NCBI RefSeq assembly: GCF_038725785.1
Contig: NZ_CP109796.1
Location: 2,728,001-2,792,000 of the forward strand
From: Termitidicoccus mucosus
GTDB taxonomy: Bacteria > Verrucomicrobiota > Verrucomicrobiia > Opitutales > Opitutaceae
Length of the DNA: 64,000 nucleotides
Direction: 5' to 3'
In this document: positions 18,996 to 28,209 of the stretch, piece after piece
Layout of the letters: each line of letters begins with the position of its first letter
Position numbering within the stretch: position 1 is the stretch's first letter
Program-made: the position numbers and the translations under genes
The notes under the pieces: model-generated
Database searches by the model: none
Told to the model about the DNA's origin: nothing
The model's input: the letters and a program-made list of their open reading frames with translations, nothing else

Positions 18996-19655
18996 ATGTC
19001 ACCACGCAAGGCAGTCTTTTTCGACCTCGACGGCACGCTGCTCGACCATTTTGCCGCGATTCACCGCGCACACAGCCACACACGCCGGCACTTCGGTTTG
19101 CCCGCGCCGACCATGCAGGAAGTGCACCGCGCCGTCGGCGCCGGCGTGGACGTGGCCATCTCGCGCATTTTCGCCGGGCACGACGAGCTGCTCGCGCAGG
19201 CCATCCCGGTTTACAAGACCTACTGGGACAAGAACATGCTCGACGGCGTGGAGTTGCTGCCCGGATCGCGCGAGTTGCTGGAGGCGCTCAATGCCGCCGG
19301 CGTGCGCTGCGCCGTGCTCACCAACAAACACGGCCCGTCGTCGCGCATCGTGTGCGGCCACCTCGGCATCACGCCGCTGCTGGCCGGCATCTTCGGCGCG
19401 ACCGACACGCCCTGGCTGAAGCCGCAGGCCGAATTCACCGCCCACGCGCTCGCCGCCATCGGCTGCGATGCGGCCGCGGCCTGTCTCATCGGCGACTCCA
19501 TCTATGACGTGCAGACCGGCCTCAACGCCGGCTTCCCGTGCCATTGCGTGACCACGGGCACGCACGGCGAGGCGGAACTCCGCGCGGCGGGCGCGTCCGG
19601 CGTGTGGCCGGACATGTTCGCGGTGGGTCGAAACGTCTTCGGCCTGTGGAAATAA
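18996..19655 (+). CDS. HAD-family hydrolase, phosphoglycolate phosphatase-like
   Basis: A 219-residue HAD superfamily phosphatase with motif I VFFDLDGTLLDH (nucleophile Asp about 10), a helical cap (HRAHSHTRRHFGLPAPT onward), motif II AVLTNKH and motifs III/IV around KPQAEF and IGDSIYDVQTGLNAG. Cap type and spacing fit the Gph/pyrophosphatase PpaX group. ATG 18996 is chosen because the upstream in-frame extension lacks domain features. It is divergent from the mla operon, with about 105 bp between starts. Substrate is uncertain; phosphoglycolate is the usual default. Confidence 0.85.
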   Translation: MSPRKAVFFDLDGTLLDHFAAIHRAHSHTRRHFGLPAPTMQEVHRAVGAGVDVAISRIFAGHDELLAQAIPVYKTYWDKNMLDGVELLPGSRELLEALNAAGVRCAVLTNKHGPSSRIVCGHLGITPLLAGIFGATDTPWLKPQAEFTAHALAAIGCDAAAACLIGDSIYDVQTGLNAGFPCHCVTTGTHGEAELRAAGASGVWPDMFAVGRNVFGLWK

Positions 19656-19704
19656 ATAAAACCGCTCCCATCACCACCCCCCCCGTTTTTTTACTCGTTC
19701 CCTC

Positions 19705-21144
19705 ATGTGGTTTTTCCTCACAGGACTCATCCTCGGCGTGACCGGCATGGCTCTGCTCTACTACCGCGCGCGACGCGAACTTGTGCGCGTGGACGAGGAA
19801 AAACAAGTCGTCACCCAGGAGACGCAGATCGTCGTGGACTTCATGCACCACATGGCCGAGGCGATGGCCGAGACGCCGCGGCGCGAGGACTTGCACCAGC
19901 GCATCGTGCACGCGTCCATCCTGTGCACGGGGGCGTTGAGCGCGTGCATCTTTGAGCGGGGCCCGGACGACTCGATGCGCGGCGTCGCGCTCGAAGGGCT
20001 TTTCCCGCCGCATCGCCCGCTGCCCGAATACCTGAAACACTCAAACCTCTCCCGCGCCAAATTCATCGAGGCCGTCCTGAAATCGGAAGTGTTTCCCGTC
20101 GGCGAAGGCGTGGTCGGCGCGGTGGCGGCGACCGGGCGCGGCGAGTTCATCCCCGACGCCAAGGCCGACCCGCGCGTCGTCGCCCACGACGATCCCGCGC
20201 TCGAAGTGAAGTCGCTCATCGCCGTGCCGCTCACGTTCACCGGGCGTTTCTTCGGCGTGCTCGCCGTGGCCAACCCCGCCGACAACCTGCCTTTCACCGA
20301 GACCGATTTTTCGCTCGTGCAATCCCTCGCCGAGCAGGCCGCGCTCGCGTTGCACAACACCGAGTTTCTCAATTTCCAGCTCGAAAAGAAACAGCTCGAC
20401 CTCGACCTCACCCTCGCCAGCAGCATCCAGCAAATGCTCCTCCCGCGCGCGATGCCGCGGATGCCGGGCATCGACATCGACACGCGTTACTCGCCCGCGC
20501 AGAAAGTCGGCGGCGATTTCTTCGACCTGTTCGTGCTCTCCGAGACTCGCCTCGGCATCGCGGTCGGCGACGTGTCGGGCAAGGGCGTCGCGGCCTCGCT
20601 CCTCATGGCGATCTGCCGCACCAACCTTCGCCAGATCGCGCCGCGCTTCGACTCGCCCGCGCGCATCCTCGCCGAGCTCAACCGCACGATCGGCGACGAC
20701 ATCCGCCAAGGGCTCTACATCACGGTCGTGTTCGCCATCGTCGACATCGAATACAACGAAGTCACCATCGCGCGCGCCGGCCACGAGCTTCCCTATTGTG
20801 CGCAGGTTGACCGGCTGACGGGGACGTTTCAGGGCGGCTTCATCGGCTCCGAAGGCATGGCCGTCGGCATGGTGGACGACGAACTCTTCAACGCCACCAT
20901 CGCCGACCGCCACGACCCCTTCCGTCGCGGGGAACTGCTCATGCTTTACACCGACGGCATCACCGAGGCCGTGTCGCCGGACGGCGCGGAATTCTCCAGC
21001 GGGCGCCTCGCCGCCGAAATCCAGTCCGTGCACCAGCGCGGCGCGCGCGAGATCAACGCCCACATCATGGAATCGGTGGCCCGCTTCGCCGAGGGCGCGC
21101 CGCAGCGGGACGACTGCACGCTCGTCACCGTCAAGCGCCTGTGA
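19705..21144 (+). CDS. GAF domain-SpoIIE/RsbU-type PP2C phosphatase
   Basis: A 479-residue signalling protein. The N-terminus is a single membrane helix (MWFFLTGLILGVTGMALLYY). A GAF domain follows at about residues 65-220 (GEGVVGAVAATG, IAVPLTFTGRFFGVLAVAN), then a short coiled linker and a PP2C-like SpoIIE/RsbU domain from about 240 (SIQQMLLPRAMPRMPG, GGDFFDLF, VGDVSGKGVAASLLM, LLMLYTDGITEA, RDDCTLV). Such proteins dephosphorylate anti-anti-sigma factors in partner-switching stress regulation. No anti-sigma or antagonist gene is adjacent, so the target is unknown. It follows the HAD gene by 49 bp. Confidence 0.88.
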   Translation: MWFFLTGLILGVTGMALLYYRARRELVRVDEEKQVVTQETQIVVDFMHHMAEAMAETPRREDLHQRIVHASILCTGALSACIFERGPDDSMRGVALEGLFPPHRPLPEYLKHSNLSRAKFIEAVLKSEVFPVGEGVVGAVAATGRGEFIPDAKADPRVVAHDDPALEVKSLIAVPLTFTGRFFGVLAVANPADNLPFTETDFSLVQSLAEQAALALHNTEFLNFQLEKKQLDLDLTLASSIQQMLLPRAMPRMPGIDIDTRYSPAQKVGGDFFDLFVLSETRLGIAVGDVSGKGVAASLLMAICRTNLRQIAPRFDSPARILAELNRTIGDDIRQGLYITVVFAIVDIEYNEVTIARAGHELPYCAQVDRLTGTFQGGFIGSEGMAVGMVDDELFNATIADRHDPFRRGELLMLYTDGITEAVSPDGAEFSSGRLAAEIQSVHQRGAREINAHIMESVARFAEGAPQRDDCTLVTVKRL

Positions 21145-21243
21145 AGCCGGTGTGAAAATAAGCGCCCGCGCCGCGCAAGCGTCCGTGTTTCCCGTTGACC
21201 CGCCGCGCCGCGCCCCTGACCATGCAGGCGACTTATTCTCTCC

Positions 21244-22641
21244 ATGGCTGAAACTACTGAATACGACCTCATCGTCATCGGCGGAGGCCCGGCGGGCTAC
21301 GCGGGTGCGATTCGCGCCGGGCAACTCGGCAAAAAAGTTGCCTGCATCGAGCAGGAACGCGCCGGGGGCACCTGCCTCAACTGGGGTTGCATCCCGACCA
21401 AGGCCCTGCTCAAGAGCGCCGAGCTCTACCAGAAAATGAAGAAATCCGACATCCACGGCATCACCGCGAAGGAGGTGTCGTTTGATTTCGCGAAAGTCAT
21501 CGAACGCTCGCGCGGCGTGTCGAACCAGATGGCCAAGGGCGTCGAGTTTCTGCTCAAGAAAAACAAGGTCGATTACTTCATCGGCCGCGGCCTCGTCAAC
21601 GCGCCCGGCATGGTCTCCATCACCGAGGGCGAGCACAAAGGAAAATTTTTCAAGACGAAGAACATCCTCGTCGCGACCGGCTGCAAAATGCGCCACATCC
21701 CCGGCCTCGACTACGACGGCGTGCGCGTGATGACCTCGCGCGAGGCCCTCGCCGCCACGCACCAGCCGAAATCCGTCATCATCGTCGGCGCCGGCGCCAT
21801 CGGCGTGGAGTTCGCCTATTTCTACAACGCCCTCGGCACCAAGGTCACCCTCGTCGAAATGCTCCCGCAAATCCTCCCCGTCGAGGATGATGAGGTTTCG
21901 AAGACGCTCCATCGCGCGCTCGAAAAACAGGGCATCGCGATCCACACCGGCACCACTTGCGAGAACTTCCGCGTGGGCAAAAACAGCGTGAAGGTGGACC
22001 TCGCGAAGGACGGCAAAAAAACCGAGATCGAAGCCGAGACGCTGCTCTCCGCCATCGGCGTGGTCGCCAACATCGACGGCGTCCTCGCCAACAACGTGAA
22101 GCCCGAGCTCGACCGCAACTTCCTCAAGGTGGGCGACGACTACCAAACCACGGTCAAGGGCATCTACGGCGCGGGCGACATCATCGGCCCGCCTTGGCTC
22201 GCGCACGTCGCGACCTTCGAGGCCGTGAGCGCCGTCAACGGCATGTTCGGTCACGGCACGCCCAAGCGCGTGAAACTCTTCCCCGGCTGCACCTACTGCC
22301 AGCCGCAGGTCGCCAGCACCGGCCTCACCGAGAAAGCCGCGAAGGAAAAGAAACTCGACTACAAGGTCGGTAAATTTCCCTTCACCGCCTCGGGCAAGGC
22401 CGTCGCATCGGCCGACAGCGACGGTTTCGTGAAAGTCATCAGCGATGCAAAGACGGGCGAGATTTACGGCGCGCACATCATCGGCGCCGAGGCCACGGAA
22501 CTCATCGCCGAATACGGCCTCGCCGTGGAGATGGAAGCCACCGTGGACGAAATCCACCAGACCATCCACGCGCATCCGACCCTGAGCGAGGCCCTTATGG
22601 AAGCCGCCGCCGCCACGACCGGCGAGGCGATCCACATCTGA
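21244..22641 (+). CDS. lpdA: Dihydrolipoyl dehydrogenase (E3)
   Basis: A 465-residue FAD-dependent pyridine nucleotide-disulfide oxidoreductase, the E3 subunit that reoxidises lipoamide in 2-oxoacid dehydrogenases and glycine cleavage. The FAD-binding VIGGGPAGYAGAIRAG is at residues 11-26, the redox-active GGTCLNWGCIPTK has Cys44 and Cys49, and the NAD-binding VGAGAIGVEFAYF and the C-terminal catalytic HAHPTLSEA follow. Length is normal. No E1 or E2 genes are near. ATG at 21244 follows the phosphatase stop by 99 bp, in which no clear terminator was seen. Confidence 0.95.
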   Translation: MAETTEYDLIVIGGGPAGYAGAIRAGQLGKKVACIEQERAGGTCLNWGCIPTKALLKSAELYQKMKKSDIHGITAKEVSFDFAKVIERSRGVSNQMAKGVEFLLKKNKVDYFIGRGLVNAPGMVSITEGEHKGKFFKTKNILVATGCKMRHIPGLDYDGVRVMTSREALAATHQPKSVIIVGAGAIGVEFAYFYNALGTKVTLVEMLPQILPVEDDEVSKTLHRALEKQGIAIHTGTTCENFRVGKNSVKVDLAKDGKKTEIEAETLLSAIGVVANIDGVLANNVKPELDRNFLKVGDDYQTTVKGIYGAGDIIGPPWLAHVATFEAVSAVNGMFGHGTPKRVKLFPGCTYCQPQVASTGLTEKAAKEKKLDYKVGKFPFTASGKAVASADSDGFVKVISDAKTGEIYGAHIIGAEATELIAEYGLAVEMEATVDEIHQTIHAHPTLSEALMEAAAATTGEAIHI

Positions 22642-22770
22642 CGACACGCGGAGTCCTCGTAGGGGCGTCGCTTGCGACGCCCGGTTTGCTCAAAGCGGAG
22701 CGCAAGTTTCCGGGGGAGCGCACACGTCCCGCGTGCACTCCCCGACCCCGGTGATTCGCCGAAGCGGCCG

Positions 22771-22911
22771 GGTGTAACTCAAAGTTGTGTCACTCTCTCT
22801 TTCTTCTTTCCTCTTTATCTTTCTCTTTCGTCAGGAACGGGCATGGAGAAAGAGGAAAGATAAAGAATAAAGAGGAAAGATTCCGGCGGTGACTTCACTT
22901 TGAGTTGCACC
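22771..22911. repeat. Nested inverted repeat, AG-rich family copy 2
   Basis: The outer arms GGTGTAACTCAAAGT (22771-22785) and ACTTTGAGTTGCACC (22897-22911) differ at one position. Inside, a C/T-rich arm (22797-22829) faces an A/G-rich arm with the AGAGGAAAGATAAAGAATAA word (22846-22880) shared with the elements at 15687 and 32261. This fills the gap of 324 bp between lpdA and the next gene; nothing else is seen in that gap. Confidence 0.75.
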
Positions 22912-22965
22912 CGAAGCGGCCTGCCATGCCATTTTGACAGTGCAACTTTTCCGCGTCCGGCCATT

Positions 22966-23835
22966 ATGAGCCGCGTGGTAATCGAATTCGCACCTCTTGA
23001 GGACGAGTTGGGCGACGTGCTCGACAAGGCCATGCTCCGGGCCGAGCTCTCCGGCGACGCGCTCGCCGGGCGCGCCGGTGTCGCGCCGGAAAAAATCCGC
23101 GACGCCATCGACTACCGCAACGAACTCTCCGCCGACGAAATCCGCCGCCTCGCCGCCTCGCTCTCGCTCAACGAAGCCGGCCTCCTCTCGCTCGCGCAAA
23201 ACCGCTACCCGCTGCCCGCCATCGCCGGGCTCCCGCTCTGCCTCTACCCGCTGCGCAACCCGCACGGCATCGGCGTCGCCAACGCCTACATCGTCGCCGA
23301 CTGCTCCAGCCACGCCGGCATTCTCTTCGACACCGGCGCGAGCCACGCCGCGCTCCGCCGCGTCTGGCCCAAGCGTATCCAGAAACTGGATGCGATCTTC
23401 ATCACCCACGCGCAGACAGAGCACGTCGGCGGCCTCGCCGCGCTGCTCGACGAACTCGGCCCCGTGCCCGTCTTCTGCCCCGAGGACTCCCCTCCCCTGC
23501 CCGGCGTGGACAATCCCGTCGCCGCCGGCGAAGCCGCGCGCCTGCGGTTCGGCAAGTTCGAAGTCCGCGTGCTGAAAACCCCCGGCCACGCCGAGGCGCA
23601 CAACTGCTACCACATCACCGTCCCCAAGCTGCCCCATTCCGCCGGACTCCTCGTCTCGGGCGACCTGTTGTTCGCGGGCTCGGCCGGACGCGGTTTTTTC
23701 TGCTGCCACCGCATGGAGGAAAGCCTGCGCCGCCTCTTCGACGAACTCCCCGACAACACCGTCATCGCCCCCGGCCACGGCCCGCTCACCACGCTCGAAA
23801 ACGAGCGCCGCTTCAACCCCTTTGCCCCGCGCTGA
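22966..23835 (+). CDS. Metallo-beta-lactamase-fold protein with N-terminal HTH-like region
   Basis: A 289-residue protein. The first 80 residues look like an XRE-type helix-turn-helix region (LSGDALAGRAGVAPEKIRDAI, then ELSADEIRRLAASLSL). The rest is a metallo-beta-lactamase fold with AYIVADCSSHAGILFDTG, the site ITHAQTEHVGGL, TPGHAEAHNCYH, VSGDLLFAGSAGR and APGHGPLTTLENE. The normal THxHxDH zinc motif is altered to THAQTEH: the second His is Gln and the Asp is Glu, while the later His and Asp ligands are kept. It may bind one metal or act on an unusual substrate. ATG 22966 is chosen because upstream in-frame sequence lies in the repeat. Confidence 0.75.
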   Translation: MSRVVIEFAPLEDELGDVLDKAMLRAELSGDALAGRAGVAPEKIRDAIDYRNELSADEIRRLAASLSLNEAGLLSLAQNRYPLPAIAGLPLCLYPLRNPHGIGVANAYIVADCSSHAGILFDTGASHAALRRVWPKRIQKLDAIFITHAQTEHVGGLAALLDELGPVPVFCPEDSPPLPGVDNPVAAGEAARLRFGKFEVRVLKTPGHAEAHNCYHITVPKLPHSAGLLVSGDLLFAGSAGRGFFCCHRMEESLRRLFDELPDNTVIAPGHGPLTTLENERRFNPFAPR

Positions 23836-24024
23836 GCCCGCATGGACTTTCCCTGCCCATGCAAACGCCCCTCTCGCCGCCAGGCAGAGCTCCGTAAATA
23901 GCGGCGGAACCGACTGATTCAGCCCGGCATACGCCCCGCCCGGCTGGGAATGTAATCCATTGGGTTGCATTGCATCGGCCACGGCTCCATTTGCAATGCG
24001 CCCGTATCCGATTGCCGGCGCCCG

Positions 24025-24750
24025 CTATTTTAACGCCTCCGACGCAGGCCCTCTCGGTCGCTCGGTCACGCCCAGCAGCAGCGTCTGCTCCTCCACGGTG
24101 CCATTCGTGCGCAAACGCACTTTTATCGGAATCGACTCACCCGATACACCCAGTCTCGAAGTCATCGGCTCCGCCTCGAAAGCCGTGCCGGCCCCGATGG
24201 TGATGCGGTCGGGTTTCACCGCAAAATTGCCCAGCGCCGAGTTGAACTCCAGCACCTCGACCACAACCGCCGTGTCGCCGCGATTGGCCAGCCGCAACTC
24301 GATCCGCGCGGGCGGATTGTGCTGCTCCCGGATATTTGCGCGCGGCTCTCCGTCGTCGCCACCGCCCATTCCCGGGCCGCCTCCCCCGCCGGGACCTCCG
24401 CCCATGCGGCTGCCCGGCGGTCCGCCAAACCCCATGCCTCCTTCTGGGTGGCCGCCTCCACCCTTGCGTGAATCGCGCTTCCCCTCGTCCGGCGTTCCAC
24501 CGCCCGCGCCCGGCCGCGCCGCCGGTCCGAGCTTGATGTCGGCGGCGATCATCCCTCCGAAAAACACCCCTGCCCCCGCCATGTCCGGCACACGTATCAT
24601 GCCCGGGCCGCCCTCGCCGCCGCCTGGCGGCGGTCCGCGGCGTTTTCCCGAACCGCACCCCGCCAGCCCAAATGCAAGAATCCACATGACGATGCCAAGC
24701 GGGATGATTGCGAAGCGACTAAACCGGCGCGCGGATACAAACGGGCTCAC
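24025..24750 (-). CDS. Gly-rich lipoprotein with conserved C-terminal domain
   Basis: A predicted lipoprotein of 241 residues if it starts at GTG 24750, giving a signal peptide with two Arg (SARRFSRFAIIPLGIVMW) and the lipobox GLAGC. ATG 24687 would leave a signal with no positive charge. A low-complexity linker rich in Gly and Pro (about residues 35-130) is followed by a compact domain with RIELRLANRGDTAVVVEVLEF and a C-terminal VRLRTNGTVEEQTLLLGV. The domain looks like a beta-sandwich periplasmic module. No named family was recognised. It is divergent from cimA. The same frame stays open antisense to cimA, which is a composition effect. Confidence 0.6.
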   Translation of the reverse strand: MSPFVSARRFSRFAIIPLGIVMWILAFGLAGCGSGKRRGPPPGGGEGGPGMIRVPDMAGAGVFFGGMIAADIKLGPAARPGAGGGTPDEGKRDSRKGGGGHPEGGMGFGGPPGSRMGGGPGGGGGPGMGGGDDGEPRANIREQHNPPARIELRLANRGDTAVVVEVLEFNSALGNFAVKPDRITIGAGTAFEAEPMTSRLGVSGESIPIKVRLRTNGTVEEQTLLLGVTERPRGPASEALK

Positions 24751-24927
24751 GGGAGAAGCGGGAAAAAGGAGTTGATTGCTGAAACCCAAAAACGCGTGTC
24801 CGCCACGCGGACACACTGCCTGTCCTATACACGAAACCGCGCCCCTTTGTTCCGCGAAACACCGCCGCTCCCCGCCTAAAAGCCACCTTGCCACCCGCGC
24901 CCCCATCCCCAAATCTCGCCCCTCCCC

Positions 24928-26511
24928 ATGACCAGCCACACACACGCAGTCCGCATCTACGACACCACTCTCCGCGACGGCACCCAAGGCGAAGGCATCA
25001 GCTTCTCCGTAACCGACAAGCTTCTCATTGCCGAGCGCCTTGACCAGTTCGGTGTCGATTACATCGAAGGCGGCTTCCCCGGCTCCAACCCCCGCGACAT
25101 CACCTTTTTCCAGGAGGCGCGCTCGCTCCGCCTCAAGCACGCCCGCCTCGCCGCCTTCGGCTCCACCCGCCGCGCCGGTGTGAAGGCGTCCGACGACCTC
25201 CAGCTCCGCACCCTCCTCGACAGCGGCATGCCCGTCATGACCATCGTCGGCAAGACCTGGACCCTCCACGTCACCGATATCCTCCAGACCTCCCTTGAGG
25301 AAAACCTCTCCATGATCGAGGATTCCGCCGCCTGGCTCACCGCCCAGGGCCGCGAAGTCATCTACGACGCCGAGCACTTCTTCGACGGCTACAAAACCAA
25401 TCCCGACTACGCCCTCCGCACCCTCGCCGCCGCGCTCAAGGGCGGCGCCTCCGTGCTCACCCTCTGCGACACCAACGGCGGCACCCTCGTGGACGAGTTC
25501 AAGACCATCGCCGCCCGGGTTGTCGCCGAGTTCGGCCCCGAACGCGTCGGCGTCCACTGCCACAACGACTCCGGCCTCGCCGTCGCCCTCTCCCTCGCCG
25601 GCGTCGAAGCCGGGGCCACCCTCGTCCAAGGCACGGTCAACGGCTACGGCGAGCGCACCGGCAACGCCGACCTCGTCGCCATCCTGCCCAACCTCCTCTT
25701 GAAGATGCACCGTTCCGCGCACTGCGCCCCCAAGCTCGCCGAGCTTCGCGAACTCTCGCTCTACTTCGACGAACTCGCCAACCTCCGTCCCAACACCAAG
25801 GCCCCCTACGTCGGCGCCTCCGCCTTCGCGCACAAGGGCGGCCTCCACGCCAACGCCGCCCGCAAAATCAAATCCTCCTACGAGCACATCGACCCCGCCC
25901 TCGTCGGCAACCGCACCCGCGTGCTCGTCTCCGACATGGCCGGGCGCAGCAGCATCGCCATGAAGGCGCGCGAACTCGGCTTCGATTTCGACGAAAAGGC
26001 CCCCGCCATGAGAAAGCTCATCGAGGAGCTGAAGGAACTCGAATTCCGCGGCTACGAATTCGAGGCCGCCGACGCCTCGCTGAAGCTCCTCCTCGCCAAG
26101 CACCTCGGCCGCCGCTCCAAGTATTTCGACGTCGAAAGCTACCGCGTCATCGTTGAGCGCAGCAAAGACGAACTCGTCGCCGAGGCCACCGTGAAAATCA
26201 CCGCCAACGGGCAATCCTGCCACACCGTCGCCGAGGGCACCGGTCCCGTCGGCGCGCTCGACCAGGCCCTTCGCCTCGCCCTCGAACCCGTGTATCCGCA
26301 ACTCAAGGACGTGTCCCTCTCCGACTACAAAGTCCGCATCCTCGACAGCCGCCAGCACGCCAACGCCCGCACCCGCGTGCTCATCGAGACCACCGACGGC
26401 CGCCAGCACTGGGGCACGGTCGGCGTGAGCGACAACATCATCGACGCCAGCTGGGAGGCCCTCCGCGACGCCGTGGACTACGCCCTCATGCGCCACGAGC
26501 AGAAATTATAA
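24928..26511 (+). CDS. cimA: Citramalate synthase
   Basis: A 527-residue enzyme of the alpha-isopropylmalate synthase/HMGL superfamily, condensing pyruvate with acetyl-CoA to citramalate for threonine-independent isoleucine synthesis. The N-terminal YDTTLRDGTQGEGISFSV carries the catalytic Arg-Asp, GVHCHNDSGLAVA the metal-binding HxH, and TVNGYGERTGNADL the flexible lid. The C-terminal region (about 400-527, with RVLIETTDGRQHWGTVGVS) is the LeuA-type allosteric domain that normally senses isoleucine. Length and the GNADLV pattern fit CimA rather than LeuA (NifV and homocitrate synthases are shorter). It stands alone, with no ilv or leu neighbour. Confidence 0.92.
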   Translation: MTSHTHAVRIYDTTLRDGTQGEGISFSVTDKLLIAERLDQFGVDYIEGGFPGSNPRDITFFQEARSLRLKHARLAAFGSTRRAGVKASDDLQLRTLLDSGMPVMTIVGKTWTLHVTDILQTSLEENLSMIEDSAAWLTAQGREVIYDAEHFFDGYKTNPDYALRTLAAALKGGASVLTLCDTNGGTLVDEFKTIAARVVAEFGPERVGVHCHNDSGLAVALSLAGVEAGATLVQGTVNGYGERTGNADLVAILPNLLLKMHRSAHCAPKLAELRELSLYFDELANLRPNTKAPYVGASAFAHKGGLHANAARKIKSSYEHIDPALVGNRTRVLVSDMAGRSSIAMKARELGFDFDEKAPAMRKLIEELKELEFRGYEFEAADASLKLLLAKHLGRRSKYFDVESYRVIVERSKDELVAEATVKITANGQSCHTVAEGTGPVGALDQALRLALEPVYPQLKDVSLSDYKVRILDSRQHANARTRVLIETTDGRQHWGTVGVSDNIIDASWEALRDAVDYALMRHEQKL

Positions 26512-26521
26512 ACAAATTAAA

Positions 26522-26606
26522 ACCGCGAAAGGCACGAAAGCCGCAAAAAACAAACACCGAGAGAAACCGGCTCACGAATCTTCGCACCCTTCGCGTCCTT
26601 CGCGGT
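26522..26606. repeat. Inverted repeat, CGCGAAAGGCACGAA family
   Basis: The arms ACCGCGAAAGGCACGAAAG (26522-26540) and TTCGCGTCCTTCGCGGT (26590-26606) pair with a few mismatches. It lies between cimA and aroA. A similar single arm (CTTCGCGCCCTTCGCGGTT, near 33320-33340) follows the nucleoside phosphorylase gene. Confidence 0.6.
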
Positions 26607-26635
26607 ATAAAAAACAACTCGCAACCATCCGCCCG

Positions 26636-27991
26636 ATGCCGCCGCTTCCCGCTCAGCTTCCGATAAAACCCTTCACCGCGCCGGTCGGCGGTGAAGTCGT
26701 GCTGCCCGGCTCGAAAAGTCTCACCAACCGCGCCCTCCTTCTTGCCGCGCTTTGCGACGAACCCGTCACGCTCACCGGCGCGCTCTTCAGCGACGACACC
26801 CGCCTCATGGCCGAAGCCCTCCGCCGGCTCGGCCTCGGCATCGAAACCGATGAGGCCGCCGGCGCCGTGCGTGTCGGCAGCCGGAAAAACGCCTTCAAGG
26901 ATACGGCGCGGACGCAGCCGGTGGAGGTGTTCGTCGGTTTGGCCGGCACCGCCGCGCGTTTTCTCACCGCGCTCTGCGCCGCCGCGCCCGCCGGCGTTTA
27001 CCGCATCGACGGCGTCCCGCAGATGCGCAGGCGCCCCATGCGCGGCCTCATCGAGGCTCTCCGTGCGCTCGGCGCCGACATCCGCTGCACCGGCGAGGAA
27101 GGCTTTTTCCCCGTCGAAATCCGCGCGCGCGGCCTGCGCGGCAGCGCGGTCGCCATCGACGCGCGCGAAAGCAGCCAGATGCTTTCCGCGCTCCTCATGG
27201 TCGCGCCCCTCGCCGCCTCCCGCATCGACATCACCCTCGACGGCGGCGTGCGCTGGCCCTTCGTCGAAATGACCGCGCGCCTCATGGGGCAATTCGGCCA
27301 GCCCTCCATCGAGCGCCCGGCCGAAGACCGACTCCGCGTTGCCTGCGGACACCGCTACCAACTCCCTGCCGCCGCCCGCGGCGCCTATGCCGTCGAGCCC
27401 GACGCCACCGCCGCCAGCTACTTTCTCGCGCTTCCCCTCGTCACCGGCGGCGCGCTCACCCTGCCCGGCCTCCGCTCCCACGAAGACGGCGGCCTGCAAG
27501 GCGACACGCGCTTCGCCTCCGTGCTCGCCCGCGCCGGCGCGACCCTCACCGCCACCGCGCGCGGCCTCGCCGCCGCCTTTGACCGCGGCTCTCCCCGCCG
27601 CGCCGTCACGGAAAACTTCAACGAATTTTCCGACACCTTTCTTACCCTCGCCGCGCTCGCGCCGCTGCTCGACGGCGCCACGCGCATCACCGGCATCGCG
27701 CACACCCGCAAACAGGAGACGGACCGCGTCGCCGGCATGGCCCGCGAACTCACGCGCCTCGGCCAGCACGTCATCGAAACCGAGGACGCCCTCGAAATCC
27801 ACCCGCGCCCGCTCGTTTCCGGTCAGACCGTCGAAACCTATGAGGATCACCGCTTCGCCATGAGCTTCGCCATCCTCGGCTGCCACGACCTCCACGGCGA
27901 CGGACGCCCCTGGCTCACCATCGACAACCCCGCCTGCTGCGCCAAGACCTTCCCGCATTTCTTCGACGTGCTGGAATCCCTGCGTCCGTGA
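26636..27991 (+). CDS. aroA: 3-phosphoshikimate 1-carboxyvinyltransferase (EPSP synthase)
   Basis: A 451-residue shikimate pathway enzyme joining PEP and shikimate-3-phosphate. Visible motifs are LPGSKSLTNRALLLAAL (phosphate-binding Lys/Ser), VGLAGTAARFLTAL, PQMRRRPMRGLIEALRALGA, DARESSQMLSALL, and near the C-terminus HTRKQETDRVAGMARELTRLG and YEDHRFAMSFAILG. The family's usual VKESDR appears here as RKQETDR, a conservative variant that keeps Glu, Asp and Arg. The start ATG 26636 lies 29 bp after the inverted repeat. It is followed after 218 bp by cmk, a common pairing in bacteria. Confidence 0.95.
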   Translation: MPPLPAQLPIKPFTAPVGGEVVLPGSKSLTNRALLLAALCDEPVTLTGALFSDDTRLMAEALRRLGLGIETDEAAGAVRVGSRKNAFKDTARTQPVEVFVGLAGTAARFLTALCAAAPAGVYRIDGVPQMRRRPMRGLIEALRALGADIRCTGEEGFFPVEIRARGLRGSAVAIDARESSQMLSALLMVAPLAASRIDITLDGGVRWPFVEMTARLMGQFGQPSIERPAEDRLRVACGHRYQLPAAARGAYAVEPDATAASYFLALPLVTGGALTLPGLRSHEDGGLQGDTRFASVLARAGATLTATARGLAAAFDRGSPRRAVTENFNEFSDTFLTLAALAPLLDGATRITGIAHTRKQETDRVAGMARELTRLGQHVIETEDALEIHPRPLVSGQTVETYEDHRFAMSFAILGCHDLHGDGRPWLTIDNPACCAKTFPHFFDVLESLRP

Positions 27992-28047
27992 ACCTTGAGT
28001 TTGAACTTGATGAGCTACAGCCGAAAATTTTTCAGAAAAAGCGTGCA

Positions 28048-28113
28048 GGTAGGGCGAGGCGTCCTCGCCGAGCCGCGTTGCGCCAGCGGCTCAGCCGGAG
28101 GCTTCGCCCTACC
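28048..28113. repeat. Short GC-rich inverted repeat between aroA and cmk
   Basis: GGTAGGGCGAGGC (28048-28060) pairs with GCTTCGCCCTACC (28101-28113), with one mismatch; inner GC-rich sequence can pair further. It lies inside the 218-bp aroA-cmk gap. Confidence 0.55.
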
Positions 28114-28209
28114 CCAAGGCATTTGCCTGCGTCTCATCAGTGAAGATCCAAATTCAGTCATCGGCGCGGAAGCGCCTCATTCATTCCGAATTCCGCAATC
28201 CGCATTCCC

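Noticed and set aside
20041-22647. Long antisense frame (868 codons) over the SpoIIE-type and lpdA genes
   Set aside because: It is a composition shadow of two well-supported plus-strand genes and has no domain of its own.
24751-26496. Upstream extension of the lipoprotein frame antisense to cimA
   Set aside because: The cimA gene on the other strand is clear and conserved; the lipoprotein signal peptide fixes the start near 24750.
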